From: Trichosporon coremiiforme
Lineage: Eukaryota; Basidiomycota; Tremellomycetes; Trichosporonales; Trichosporonaceae
Assembly (NCBI GenBank): GCA_039545355.1
Contig: BCJJ01000018.1
Location: 124,001-188,000, forward strand
Length of the DNA stretch: 64,000 bases
Direction: 5' to 3'
Below the pieces are notes generated by a model. The model ran no database searches. It saw only the letters and a program-made list of their open reading frames with translations, and was not told where the DNA came from. Position 1 is the stretch's first letter. Every line of letters starts with the position of its first letter. The position numbers and the translations under genes were made by a program. Shown here one piece after another: positions 20,715 to 31,011 of the stretch.

Positions 20715-22179
20715 TTAGGACGAGGCCGACGAGATGAAGAACGACTTGGAGATCGACGAGTCGATGGGCGCGGCAGGCTGGGGGTTGGCAGCGGGCACGC
20801 TGGCATTGCCGTCGGCGGTGTAGCCGGGCGAGTTCTGGACGGTCGAGTTGACGAGCGAGATGTCGCCGGCGGGAGCCTCGCCAGAAATGAGCTTCTTCCA
20901 CGCCTCGTTGCACTCGTGAACGATCTCGTGAGCGTACTTCTGAGTCCCCGTTAGCTTATTGTGCACGAGTGTAACAACATCTGCAAGAGAATGTGGACTG
21001 GGTAGATGTTGGATGGATGGTGGAAGATGACTTTCGTCGGAGGTGGAGGTTGATGAAGGGTGGAGGTGCCACAAACGCGGGGCACCCGATTATAGCGCCA
21101 GGCACAAGCCACTAGCGTCAGGCGGTAGAACCTCGGAGATTGTCCGATTTCCGCAGCCCGACGTCTCCGAGAAAACACAACTTGCTGTCCAGTCCACAAC
21201 CGTACTCACCTTGGGCTTGGCCTCGCCAGAGAAGGCGAAGACGTTCTCGGGCTTTCCGTCAGGGATCTTGTAGATCTGCGTCGATTAGCTATGCAGTTTG
21301 GATACTTGAAGACGACTTACGCGGAACCACTCCGAGGTGGCACGGATGAGGCCGGGGAGGTGACGCTCGACGTCCTCAATGTCGTTGAGCTTGGGGGCAA
21401 GGGGGTCGTTGACGTCGACGACGATGACCTTCCAGTCGGTCTCACCCTCGTCAAGGAGGGCCATGATACCGAGGACCTTGACCTGCTTGACCTGGCCGAC
21501 GTAGCCGACAGCCTCACCGATCTCGCAGACGTCGAGGGGGTCGTTGTCACCGTTGGCACCGGTCTCGGCGTGCTTGGAGTTGGGGTCCTCCCAGGTCTGG
21601 GGGAAGGCACCGTAGTTCCAGATGTAACCGTGGTGGGGGAAGCAGTTACGGACGTAACGGAGCTTGCCCTTCTTGGTGTCTGCTTGTTAGTTGTGGTCCT
21701 TGGCTCCCAGTGCGGAATGCTCGCTCCGCTCTCGCATCACTCACCCTGGAGAATGGGGTTGAACTTCTCCTCCTTGGAGATCTCCATCTTGGCGTTGGTC
21801 CAGCGGGGAACCTCAACGATCATGTTGAGGATGGTCTGGTTGTCATCGGCGTAGAGAGGGATGTCGCTGTGGGTTAGCGTCATATGCCACTAGCGTTCAG
21901 ACATTCCAGCCGATAAGGACAGTCTGGGACAGCGTCATGCTTCTGCGCTCGCCGACATGTGTTCCCGAGAACCTCTGCGACAGCTGCGCACCCTGTTTCG
22001 GTGCGCCTTTGTTGTGTACCAAACGCAGTTGCCCCTTTTCCTCTTGCTTGTTCCGCCGGAAGTCTGGCTCGCAACACTCACTGGAAGGGGGAGACGACCT
22101 TGCCGTCCTTCTCGAGGAAGACACGGTAGTCGAGGGTGTTGGGGGCGCCGACCTGGCGGGTCTGGTACTCGTTAGCCAT
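20715..22179 (-). CDS. IPP1: inorganic pyrophosphatase, family I
   Basis: Exons 22179-22082, 21866-21745, 21679-21321, 21275-21210 and 20939-20715; 289 aa. It hydrolyses PPi to drive biosynthetic reactions. Family I motifs: [43 protein letters not shown], the metal-binding [11 protein letters not shown], and [17 protein letters not shown]. The C-terminus ([21 protein letters not shown] and a Ser/Ala/Pro-rich tail) matches fungal cytosolic Ipp1. The assigned start has a strong ACCATGG context. An in-frame ATG at 22242 in the same exon, in a weak context, would add 21 Arg-rich residues without acidic residues, resembling a mitochondrial presequence. Introns of 215 and 270 nt are long for this window. 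Confidence 0.95.
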
Positions 22180-22994
22180 GGTGTGTAGCCGTCTGAGGTG
22201 TTGAGCGGTGGTGGATAGTCGTCGGATGGCAGAGCCAGACATTAAACGTGGAGTGTGTCGCGGGGGTCGGGGGACGTCTGGAAGGGGAATCTTGGGTAAA
22301 TACGTCCGCGCCGACGTCTTGAAATGGCAATGGCACCCAGAACCCAATCATAGCCCCGGCTACTCAAGGCGTGCTCGCACCGAGCCGATGCTTTTGGGAA
22401 TTTGCTCCCGCCTCTATTCAACACTAGGACCACTCAAATCCCCCGATTACCCCAAATACACCGTTCCAGATTGCCCCCAACTTTAGGCGAGTGCAGGAAT
22501 GGATAGCCACCCCAGTCTCGACTTTTTTAACGGGGGGAGCGAGCGAGTTGGCAGTAGGGCGAGGGCTGTCGGGCGCTGGGCGCTGGGTATGCTGGGTACG
22601 TTGGGTGCGTGTCACTGAGCGCTTGGCGTTGCAGTCTAGTACAATCCTCCTCCAAACGCCAAGCATGACACCCCGCACTCCGCAAACTCTCACATGCATG
22701 CTCCATACCCCCACCTGAACACCGGCTGCGTCTCTCGGCCTTCCGGATGGCTTTCGGTCAAACCTCGGGACACGCCGACTGACCGACTCACCGAACACTT
22801 GCCCATCTGCTGCCCACTACTGCTGGCGTGAGCCACAGATAAGACCGATCGTTGCCGTTCACGTGATTCACCGATTACTCTCCCACGGGGTTGCTACTGA
22901 GTGGACTCTCCCACGGTGTCGGACCCTGGCATCGATACCATGACGACGTTGAGGTCATCGAGACCACCGACAACAGAGACACCTAGCAAGCACG
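22180..22994. promoter_or_regulatory. divergent IPP1/CSN1 promoter region
   Basis: 815 bp between divergent starts. It includes the possible alternative 5' coding extension of IPP1 (22180-22242, minus strand). No further gene supported. Confidence 0.5.
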
Positions 22995-24776
22995 ATGAGT
23001 CCGAAAGGCGACCCCCTCAAGGTGTCCATCGGGGCGCTCGATGAGCTCGACCCCGAAACATTCGACTGGGCGGCGTACCGCGGGACTTACAAAGGTACAC
23101 CGCTTCTAGGCCATGCCAGTAGCTGACACCAGGTCGCGCGCTGATCACCCGACTCGCCGCTATCCCCACCCTTGTCCTTAACGCCAAGCCCAAGCCTTCT
23201 CAGAAGGCACTCGCTTTTGCTCGTGCTGCGGCACTTCAGGCTATTCCGGTGCTGAAGGCCGAGACATGGGACACGCAGCTGTACGGCCGCCTGTGCCGTC
23301 AGATCGAGGCGACGCTGACTGGCGCATCGTATGACGAGAGCATGGAGGTGGACGAGGGCGAGGGCCGCGCCGGTCCCGAGGCCGAGGGAGGCCGCGACGT
23401 GGCATGGGTTTCTGAGGCTAGCGCCGCCGCTAAGCAGGAGCACCAGCGCCTCCAGGTCGAGCTGAACGGGTACCTCTCGAACCTGATTAAGGAGAGCATC
23501 CGAGTGAGTGTACATCTGCATATGGCACGGTCACCGAAGCTGATGTCAGCTCTCGTATCTTTCCCTCGCGGAACTCGCAATCAAGACGGGTCACCTCGGC
23601 GAGGCTCTCAAGTCTTACACCCAGATGAGGGAGTACTCCTCCGGCCCCGCGCACCAGGTCCAGCTCGGTCTCGGCATCCTCGAAGCTGCACTCATGTTTA
23701 ACGACACGATTCCCCTCGCCGGCAACATTAGCAAAGTCGACGCTTCGCTTGACCGTCTCCACCCCGTCGCTTCCACGTCCTCCTCCGCCGTCCAGGTCAA
23801 CGAGGACATGACGGCGACGCAGCTCGCTGCATCTCGCGAGAACGTGGCTCGCTCGCAGGCGGTCCGCCGCAGCGTCACGGCAAAGCTCCGTGTGTCGCGT
23901 GCGATTCTGGCTCTCGCTGATGGAGCCTACGCCGTTGCTGTGCGCGAGCTCGCGAACGTCGAGGACGAGGGCGGTCTGGGTGACTGGGAGGGCGTCGCCA
24001 TCTCATCAGCGGACATGGCCTTCATCGCCGCTATGGGTGCGCTCGCGTCGCAGTCTCGCGGATACATCCGCCGTGTGCTTCTCGACCGTGGCTCCTTCCG
24101 TGCCGCGCTCGCGGACCGTCCCTGGGTGATCGACCTCGTGACCGCCTTCGTGGACGCGCAGTACGGCCACGCCCTCAAGCTCGTGCAGCAGGCGCAACCG
24201 CACATGCTTCTGAACCCGTGGCTGGCTCCTCATGCCGCCGACCTGGCCAAGAAGATCCGCACAAGGGCGCTCGTGCAGTATCTCGAGCCGTTTGCCAGTG
24301 TGCGTGTCGCGGCCATGGCGGAAGCATTCAACACGACCGAGGACGAGATGATGGCGGAGCTGTGCCGGCTCGCGGAGAATGGGACCGTCGATGTGCGCAT
24401 CGATGCTGTCGATCGCCTCGTTACGATCAGGGAGAGGGATCCGCGCCAGGAGGCGTTCCAGGGCGGAGCGAGGACCGGACAGGATATCGCGAACACGGTC
24501 CGGACGGGACTGTTCAGGATGAGGCTGTGAGTAACCCCCAGCGACGAAGGCCGGAGGCATGCCTCCTTGCTCGCCGTCTGATCGAGCTGGGAACCGATTG
24601 CGGCCAAGCTAATAAACAGGAAGGAGGCGGGCGTCGTCGTGGACCCGACACCGCCCCAGGCGAAGGAGAGCCGCAAGGAGTGGTGGCGCGACCACCGTGG
24701 CGATCGCGGCGACCGCTCAACTCACTCTGTGGGCGGCGCGGGAGCCGCGCCGCTGCTCGGCACCCTCAGCTCGTAA
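22995..24776 (+). CDS. CSN1: COP9 signalosome subunit 1 (RPN7/PCI family)
   Basis: Exons 22995-23094, 23133-23503, 23550-24526 and 24620-24776; 534 aa. CSN1 is a scaffold subunit of the COP9 signalosome, which removes Nedd8 from cullins. The N-terminal half is helical repeat sequence (the RPN7-like region with LSYLSLAELAIKTGHLGEAL and a TPR-like pattern). The PCI domain follows, including ALVQYLEPFASVRVAAMAEAF and the winged-helix part NTTEDEMMAELCRLAENGTVDVRID. The last intron must be removed to read past an apparent stop: AGG CT joined to G AAG, giving RLKEAGVVVDPTP. CSN1 was favoured over the proteasome subunit Rpn7 by its N-terminal DPETFDWAAYRGTYKGRALITRL block and the charged C-terminal tail. 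Confidence 0.88.
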
Positions 24777-25008
24777 TGTTGTAACGTCAGATGTGCATAG
24801 ATCTGTATGAAGTGTGTATCATAAGCGAACGGGCACTGGTCGGATGCGAATGAATAGGAGGATCTCCCGGAGACGGTAATTAGTTGGATACATATTGAGC
24901 TTGGGGCGTGAACTATGGATACAGGGGTAGTTGCTCGTGGAGTCTAAAATGCTGATGTGTAGATATGTCGATTGCAATGTGGTTTATGAGGTCGTTGGCA
25001 GCGAGCAG

Positions 25009-25221
25009 TTACGGCCCGACAGCAGCTTGAAGCGGACGGGGCTCGTGGAAATGCGCCCTGCGCACATGAGGGATGAGGCTGGTCGGCAGCAGGACACGGT
25101 TGGACGCAGCGCCGGCGGGCACGACCGGCCCAGCCGTTCGCGACATCTCGCACCGGCATCGCCAGCAGATGACTCCCGCCTCCGTCGCTGGTCGTCCGCA
25201 CTTCTCGCACTTTGTCGCCAT
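25009..25221 (-). CDS. small Cys-rich (zinc-ribbon-like) protein
   Basis: Single frame of 70 aa. The start has a strong GCCATGG context. The N-terminus carries MATKCEKCGRPATEAGVICW with a CxxC-x10-CxxC arrangement (C5, C8, C19, C22) plus an extra Cys at 24, which is the spacing of a small zinc ribbon. The rest (Pro/Arg/His-rich) has no recognisable fold. I do not recognise a family; a downstream exon may be missed. A second small protein with similar Cys spacing lies at 51118-51352. It is convergent with CSN1. Confidence 0.4.
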   Translation of the reverse strand: MATKCEKCGRPATEAGVICWRCRCEMSRTAGPVVPAGAASNRVLLPTSLIPHVRRAHFHEPRPLQAAVGP

Positions 25222-27222
25222 GGCTTAGCGTGCAGTGGTCCGTAGGCCGTAGGATGGGCGGGGAAACTCGGTCGTGGGTAGGGCTGGTGTGTGTGGTCGC
25301 TCGGTGTGGGTGCGCGGTTCACCCGGGTGTCTGGGTGGGCGAGGCTCGGTGAGTCCTATGGAGCTCTCGGTCGTTGCTCTGAGGAAGCGAGCTTCGACTC
25401 CAAAAAGGGTAGGTGCGTCGTGTCGATCTTGGCGGGGAGTTGTCGATCATCCCTTCCAACAGAAGGTATTTGTACGATCTGCGATGTTGTGTCGATCCTC
25501 GAAAAATCTCAACAGTTTGCTCGCCGATCACCGAAACACTGCCCAAGATGCCCATATGCCCAAGCAAGGACGCAAGGAGATGACCCAGGAGTGCTGACAC
25601 GACGTCACAGCTGAGGATCGCCGAACCTTGCGCCTTTAATCCCCACTATACCCGGACCTTGCCCGACGCGATTGTCCTAGCGATACGCGACCCGCAGCCC
25701 TGTACAGCTCGTACCTGTGATTCCTGGGACACAGGTCACGGGCCGCTGGCGTGAAGCTAGCTGCAGTGACCTCAAGGCTGCCCTGTGCTTCCCTCGTCCT
25801 CGACGGACCTGGACATTGAGATTGCCCGCCATCCCTGATCACCGAACCCTTTGATGCCAATGCCGGTCTGCAGCATTCCACGGCATGAGCAAGGCACCCT
25901 TGGTTGGCCCAGTACCAACAGCCAGCACCAAGCACTGTAGATGTCGCTGCATCGCGCACACACAGAGGACGCACTCCACCCTTCCTCCAGCTTGGACTGC
26001 CTCTATGCCCGCTCGCGAGCTCGGTCTCTCCTCGGTCTGATCTATTTCGGGGTAGCGTAACTCCGACGCTTCTTGCCCGACCCGACGTCAGCTGTCGGCG
26101 GCGGCGGCACTTAGAGCCTAGAGCGCTACAGTTACCCGGCGTACCTATGCATCATGCTGCGACGATCGCTATGGAGCACCATGGAAGTCGCGAGGATGTC
26201 ATCGGCGCAACGCGTCCTGTGTGGCGCGTGAGACATTCCTTGAACGCGGCGCCAAGCAAGGTCGTCACAGTCCCATACCGGGCACCCGCGGCATTGAGCA
26301 CAGCAGCGGGTAGATCTCGCCCACCTTGCCCATTCAGTGTCGCACTAAACAATGCGTCCTAGCGTGGACCGGCACATGTCGGCCACTGAGAATCGGCCTT
26401 GAGGCAGATCACTCCCTTGAATGTAACTCAGACAAGCCTAGATCACCGAGTCTGATACCCTGTTCCCCAGATATCGTGTGGCATGTAATAAGCATGGGGC
26501 CCGAAGCAGCAGGGGGATTGGGAATGCCTGGCATAAACAACCTCATGAAAAGCTTGCAGTTGAGAGCAAGAGGGTTGAACAAGGTCGCCGGCCAGGTCAG
26601 CAGTGGCAGTCGGGTATACCAGCAACAATTAATATCTTGGTTGTGCCGCGGCTAATCCACCCTATCACCCAGCAACCACCAATGTGGCTCATACCACTCA
26701 ATCACAGCTCAGTCTCGCGACCAGCTATACGGACTCCATCATTGGTTCCAGAGTATCCCGGGCGCGGTGAAATGACCCCGAAATAAAGAGATCAACAGCA
26801 GCTGCTTCGTCATACCCTCGGTCGCTGTAGGCATAAGGCTGCTCAGCTCCATCCTCGAGGGGCACAAACCACCCTGCGTTACTCAGCTCTCTCGCGCCTT
26901 AGGGCCTCACGGGCCAGCTGGCCAGTTCGGAACCCCCGACAAGGCTCTGAGAGCGGGTCACAGGCACTACGAAGCTCGAGAAGAGACCGAGCTGCGGATC
27001 GCTCCACCCGTTACCCTCATCCGTGATCTTCCCTCCAAGAATACGAAACCGACTCATTATGTTGGTTCCTCGTCTGGCACACCGGCTTTGGTCGGCGAAG
27101 TAGCACTACTTTTGGGCATTGGGGAGCCAGTAGAAGCCTTACCAGCCCCGTTTCCAGCGATTCCCTGGAATTTAGACGCCTCCTGACCCCGCGCGCCCCC
27201 TCGCTCTCGTGTCCAATCACAA
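25222..27222. other. 2.0-kb intergenic region
   Basis: No frame with family resemblance or splice-supported continuation on either strand. It ends immediately upstream of the tRNA-Val gene. Confidence 0.5.
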
Positions 27223-27309
27223 GGCCACTTAGCTCAGTTGGTTAGAGCGTATGCTTAACATCTCGTAGATCTACGCATAAGGTCGGCGGTTCGACCCCGC
27301 CAGAGGTCA
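27223..27309 (+). tRNA. tRNA-Val (anticodon AAC) with a 13-nt intron
   Basis: Folds as a cloverleaf: acceptor GGCCACT with AGAGGTC (one A-A mismatch and one G-U), D arm GCTC/GAGC, anticodon stem TATGC/GCATA, variable loop AGGTC, T arm GGCGG/CCGCC with loop TTCGACC, discriminator A at 27309. The anticodon loop reads TTAACA before the intron and C after it, giving TTAACAC with anticodon AAC (27257-27259). The intron is 27261-27273, one base 3' of the anticodon, the canonical eukaryotic position. Mature length is 74 nt before CCA addition. The B box GGTTCGACC is intact and a T5 terminator follows. Confidence 0.93.
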
Positions 27310-27311
27310 TC

Positions 27312-27316
27312 TTTTT
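27312..27316 (+). terminator. RNA polymerase III terminator of tRNA-Val
   Basis: Run of five T beginning three bases after the tRNA 3' end, the standard Pol III stop signal. Confidence 0.85.
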
Positions 27317-27597
27317 CGTCCTCGACGTAGTTTCCAGGTGTCCGAAGACCTGATCAATCGATAAGAAGTTTGCAGACGATGATGGAGTATGCCGCTCATC
27401 AAGTGCCACCAAGATCAGCCAGCGAGATAAGGATTGAATTATCCGAGATGTGAGCACGGCTCCCAAGACACTTTGCTCCCGCTCCACGGCACGTGACCAT
27501 TGCACGTGGTAGACATCGAGGAAGGTCACCTCCACCAGGCACTGGTGACTTCATGAGCTGAAGCTCCTTTGTCAACATTCGACTTTCTCCAGCGACC

Positions 27598-28434
27598 ATG
27601 TCTTCCTCGCTCGACGCGCCTGCGGGCGTCACGCGCCCGATTGTCTTCTTCGACATTACCATCGGTGACACGCCGGCCGGACGCATCAAGATGGGTGGGT
27701 AGCTCGCGAATTGCATCGAAGCTGACAAGACAAGAACTGTTCAGCGACATCACGCCCAAGTATGCTAGATCGAGTTCAAACATCGGCTGACCTCAGGACG
27801 GCGGAGAACTTCAGGCAGCTCTGCACTGGAGAGCACAGGTATGCTTACGTGCAGCATCACTAGCTGACAGCAGGGTGAACCAGGTTCCGCAGGGCTACAA
27901 GAAGGCGACTTTCCACCGGTAAGCTGGGAGTAGAGGATTCTTAGCTAACAACAGTGTGTGCGTATGAGCCATCAGCTACATGTACTGGATCATTCAGCTG
28001 ACCTCAGCATTCCGCAGTTCATGTGCCAGGGCGGCGACTTCATCCGTCACGATGGCACGGGCACGTTCTCGATTTACGGCTCTCAGTTTGATGACGAGAA
28101 CTTCGAAGTCAAGCACAACTCGCCCGGTCTGCTTTCCATGGTGCGATCAACAGCTGAGGTGAGATACGCTTAAGCTGACATCACAGGCCAACTCGGGACC
28201 AAACACGAACGGATGCCAGTTCTTCATCACGACGGCGCCGGCCAACTTCCTCGACGGCAAGCACACGGTCTTCGGGCGCGTCATTGACGGCCTGCTCACT
28301 GTGCGCAAGATTGAGAACACGCCGACGGGCGCGAACAACCGGTGAGTCCTCAGCTTCTCAATGCGCGAGAACCAAACAAGCTGACGATCAGGCCCAAGTT
28401 GACGGTCCGGATAGCCGAGTGCGGCGAGATGTAA
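27598..28434 (+). CDS. cyclophilin H (spliceosomal PPIase, U4/U6-associated)
   Basis: Exons 27598-27694, 27735-27759, 27797-27838, 27874-27918, 27955-27957, 28008-28140, 28187-28341 and 28392-28434; 180 aa, as in PPIH (177 aa in human). It matches CypH through [90 protein letters not shown] and the C-terminal AECGEM. PPIH binds the U4/U6 di-snRNP through Prp4. Eight exons in 837 bp include a 25-nt exon and, by frame and conservation, a 3-nt exon TGT that restores the invariant FHRVI. Without it the protein would read FHRI and lose one residue. Stop codons of this gene and MAD1 are 35 bp apart. Confidence 0.92.
27955..27957 (+). other. candidate 3-nt micro-exon of cyclophilin H
   Basis: TGT flanked upstream by a complete 36-nt intron (27919-27954, GTAAGC donor, GCTAAC branch, ACAG acceptor) and downstream by a complete 50-nt intron (27958-28007, GTGCGT donor, GCTGAC branch, CTCAG acceptor). 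Inclusion gives CGT GTC ATT, Arg-Val-Ile, the near-invariant cyclophilin sequence. Skipping it also keeps frame but deletes the Val. Confidence 0.65.
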
Positions 28435-28469
28435 GATGTAGAGGGTGTATATGAAAGTTACATGACATG

Positions 28470-30781
28470 CTACTCGAGACCGACGTATCCGGCGGCACGG
28501 CCCATCGTCGTCTTCTCGAACAGCTCGCTTGTGACCTGCGCCAAGAAGCCGGGGATACTCTGCCGCTCGGTGACCCAGAACTCGCGCGCCTCCTCGAGGC
28601 CACGCGCGAGCCCACCGCTCATCTGCATCGTACCGAAGTGTCCCTCCTGCGACGTGAACTTGAGCGAGAGGCCCAGCCGCCCCTTCGGCGCGTACATGGA
28701 CGCGAGGCGGATGTCGTGTCCGTTCTCGTCGAACCTGATGCGCCAGCCGAGCAGCGAGTACACTGCGTCGAGAATCTCACGCGACTTGACGCCGAAGATC
28801 TGAAGTCAGCTTTCTGAACGAGGTGACATTGTAAACTCAGGGGCGACGGCTTGCTATCCGGGCAACTCACCTCCTTCAAGCGCAGGAGACGCTTCTCATG
28901 CTGAACCTTCAGGTCCTTGATCTCCTTGTCGAGTCGCTCGTAGGTCTGCAACGGGACAGCCTCACCCGCTCCCGCGAGGCGCTCGAGCAGCGCTGCATTC
29001 TCGGCCTTGAGCTCCTCGAGCTGCTGCGCGCGCACTGCCTTCACCTTGGCTGCGGGGTTTGCGGCGAGCTCGAGGCAGCGCTCGCGGGCCGGGTTGAACT
29101 CGCCAGAGGCAACGCGCTTCATGAGCTCGGTCACCTCGCCGTCTAATGTCGAGTTGGCCGCGTTAAGCTCCTCGATCGTGTGGTTCAGCGTCTCGATTTC
29201 TGTCGTCAGCTGGGCTGCTCGGAGCGCAAAGTGGTAGATCGGTCTGCCATCTGGGTAAACTTACCGGACTGAAGCGCTTTGCAGCGCTCCTGCTCGTCCT
29301 CAAGCTCGGAGCGCTTCACGAGCCCCTTTCCTCCAGCGAGGCGGCTCTCAATGTCACGCGAGTCACGAGACATCTCCTCCAGCTGCTGCTTGTACTGCCC
29401 TAGTAGGCGCTCGAGCTCAATGACACGTTGGGGGTCGGCACCGCTGGAAGTCGCTCCGCTGCCGTGACGCTCAGCTTCGAGCTCCTTGCGCACCAGTTCC
29501 TCGCGGACTTCAGCCGACTTGCGACCCTCGAGAGCCCATCGCAGCTCTCGCTCCGCTTCCTCTGCCCGCTTGGACAGCGTCAGGGACGCCTGCTGGGAGT
29601 CGGACGCGAGGCGCGATAGCCGTTCATGCAGAGACTCATTCTGCGCCTTCTCCGCCGCCAGCTGCGACTCTGTCTCATCGTGTAGCTTGGACAGAGCCGA
29701 AAGACGGGTTTGCAGAGACGAAACCTCCTCGGAGGAAGCAGACGAGGAAGACTGCGTCAGGGTGCTGAGGTGTCAGTTCCGATAAGCCACGTGAACTTAC
29801 TCGACTTCGCGGCGGGCACGCTCCAGCTGCTCGTTCAGGCTGCGGATCTCGGCGCGAAGGGATCGCTCAAGCTCCCTCGATGAACGGTTGGTTGCCTCTG
29901 CGTCCTTCTTATACCGCCGCAGCTCGGAAACCTCGCTCTGCAGCTCATCGTTCGATTTCTGAAGAGAAACAACATTCTGGGCTTGCCCTGCATGTTAGCT
30001 TGGCAACGATCAACGCAGCTGTAAAAACTCACTCTTAAGCTCCCTGCGGACAACTTCTTCTCCTTTGCGGTCGTTCTCGGCGTCGCGCTGGGCCCGTTCG
30101 CGCTCCTCTGACCGCCGCTTCTCCTCCTTAAGCTGGATCGAGAGTTCCTCCGCCTTCTTCTTGTACCCCCGCAGCTTGGAGACGTCTCCCTCCAGCTCCT
30201 CGATGCGGCCATTTAAGACCTCATCCAATCCCTGGTACTCCTGCTTCAGAGATGTGTGCTGCGCGGAGAGCATGGCATACTTGCCATGCACCTCCGAGAG
30301 TTCGGCAGTCGACTCGGTCGCCTTTCGGCGCTCCTTGTTCAACTGCTCGACCAGGCGTTTCTGATGTCAGCTCATGATCGAAACTACGTCAGCTTCATAC
30401 CTCACCTTATCCTGCGCCCATGCTCGTTCCCGTTCCTCTCCGATACGCTTCTCGTGGGTCTCGCCTTCGAGTAGGATCCGCCGCTCATTCGTGAGCGTCT
30501 CGATACGTATCCGCTGGTCCTCAACGTCCTGGTCGCGCTGGCGAATCTGTTTCTCAAGCTCGAGTATTTTTCGCTCGAGGTTGTTCTGCTTTGAAACGGA
30601 CTGCGTCAACGCTCGTCGAGTCGCAACGGGGTCTGGCGTCAGTTCAAACTGCGCGACGGAACTCGTACACACCGTCGCTGAGGGAAGCCTCCCCAGCTGG
30701 CCGCTTTCCCAGAGTCGATGTCGGGCGGAAGCTGGACCTCACAGACGGAATCCTAGAGCCGCCTGGTGATGGTCTGCTCAT
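28470..30781 (-). CDS. MAD1: spindle assembly checkpoint protein Mad1
   Basis: Exons 30781-30673, 30632-30406, 30360-30033, 29987-29801, 29764-29265, 29199-28871 and 28799-28470; 669 aa. Mad1 recruits and activates Mad2 at unattached kinetochores. After a basic Ser/Pro-rich N-terminus the protein is almost continuous coiled coil. The Mad2-interaction motif is RCLELAANP at residues 491-499 (human KVLHMSLNP). The Bub1-binding RLK motif (RLLRLKE) sits just before the last intron near residue 557. The C-terminal RWD-like domain contains IFGVKSREILDAVYSLLGW and IRLASMYAPKG. All joins keep frame. Introns are mostly 36-71 nt with CTGAC/CTAAC branch points. It is divergent from deoxyhypusine synthase. 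Confidence 0.93.
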
Positions 30782-31011
30782 GGCTGTGTGTGTTGTGCGA
30801 TGTGACGGAAGGCAGGGGCGAAGTCCGAAGTTACATCACCGTAGGGCGCGGAACAACAACAGTCACTTCGATGGCGTTTTACGTAAACACGCTGTGTCTC
30901 AGGGGCACGTGCGGGGCCAAGCTTTGAGATTTCGGAAAGTGGAGGGTAGACATTTCATTTTCTGAATCTCTGACCCCCTTCACTGCATCATCATCACCCA
31001 CTGCGACGACC
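30782..31011. promoter_or_regulatory. divergent MAD1/DYS1 promoter region
   Basis: 230 bp between divergent start codons must hold both promoters. No specific element recognised. Confidence 0.45.

Noticed and set aside
27958..27961. Using a later donor to make the cyclophilin H exon 5 TGTGTGC
   Set aside because: It shifts the frame of the following conserved exon; only TGT or complete skipping keeps QFMCQGGDF in frame.
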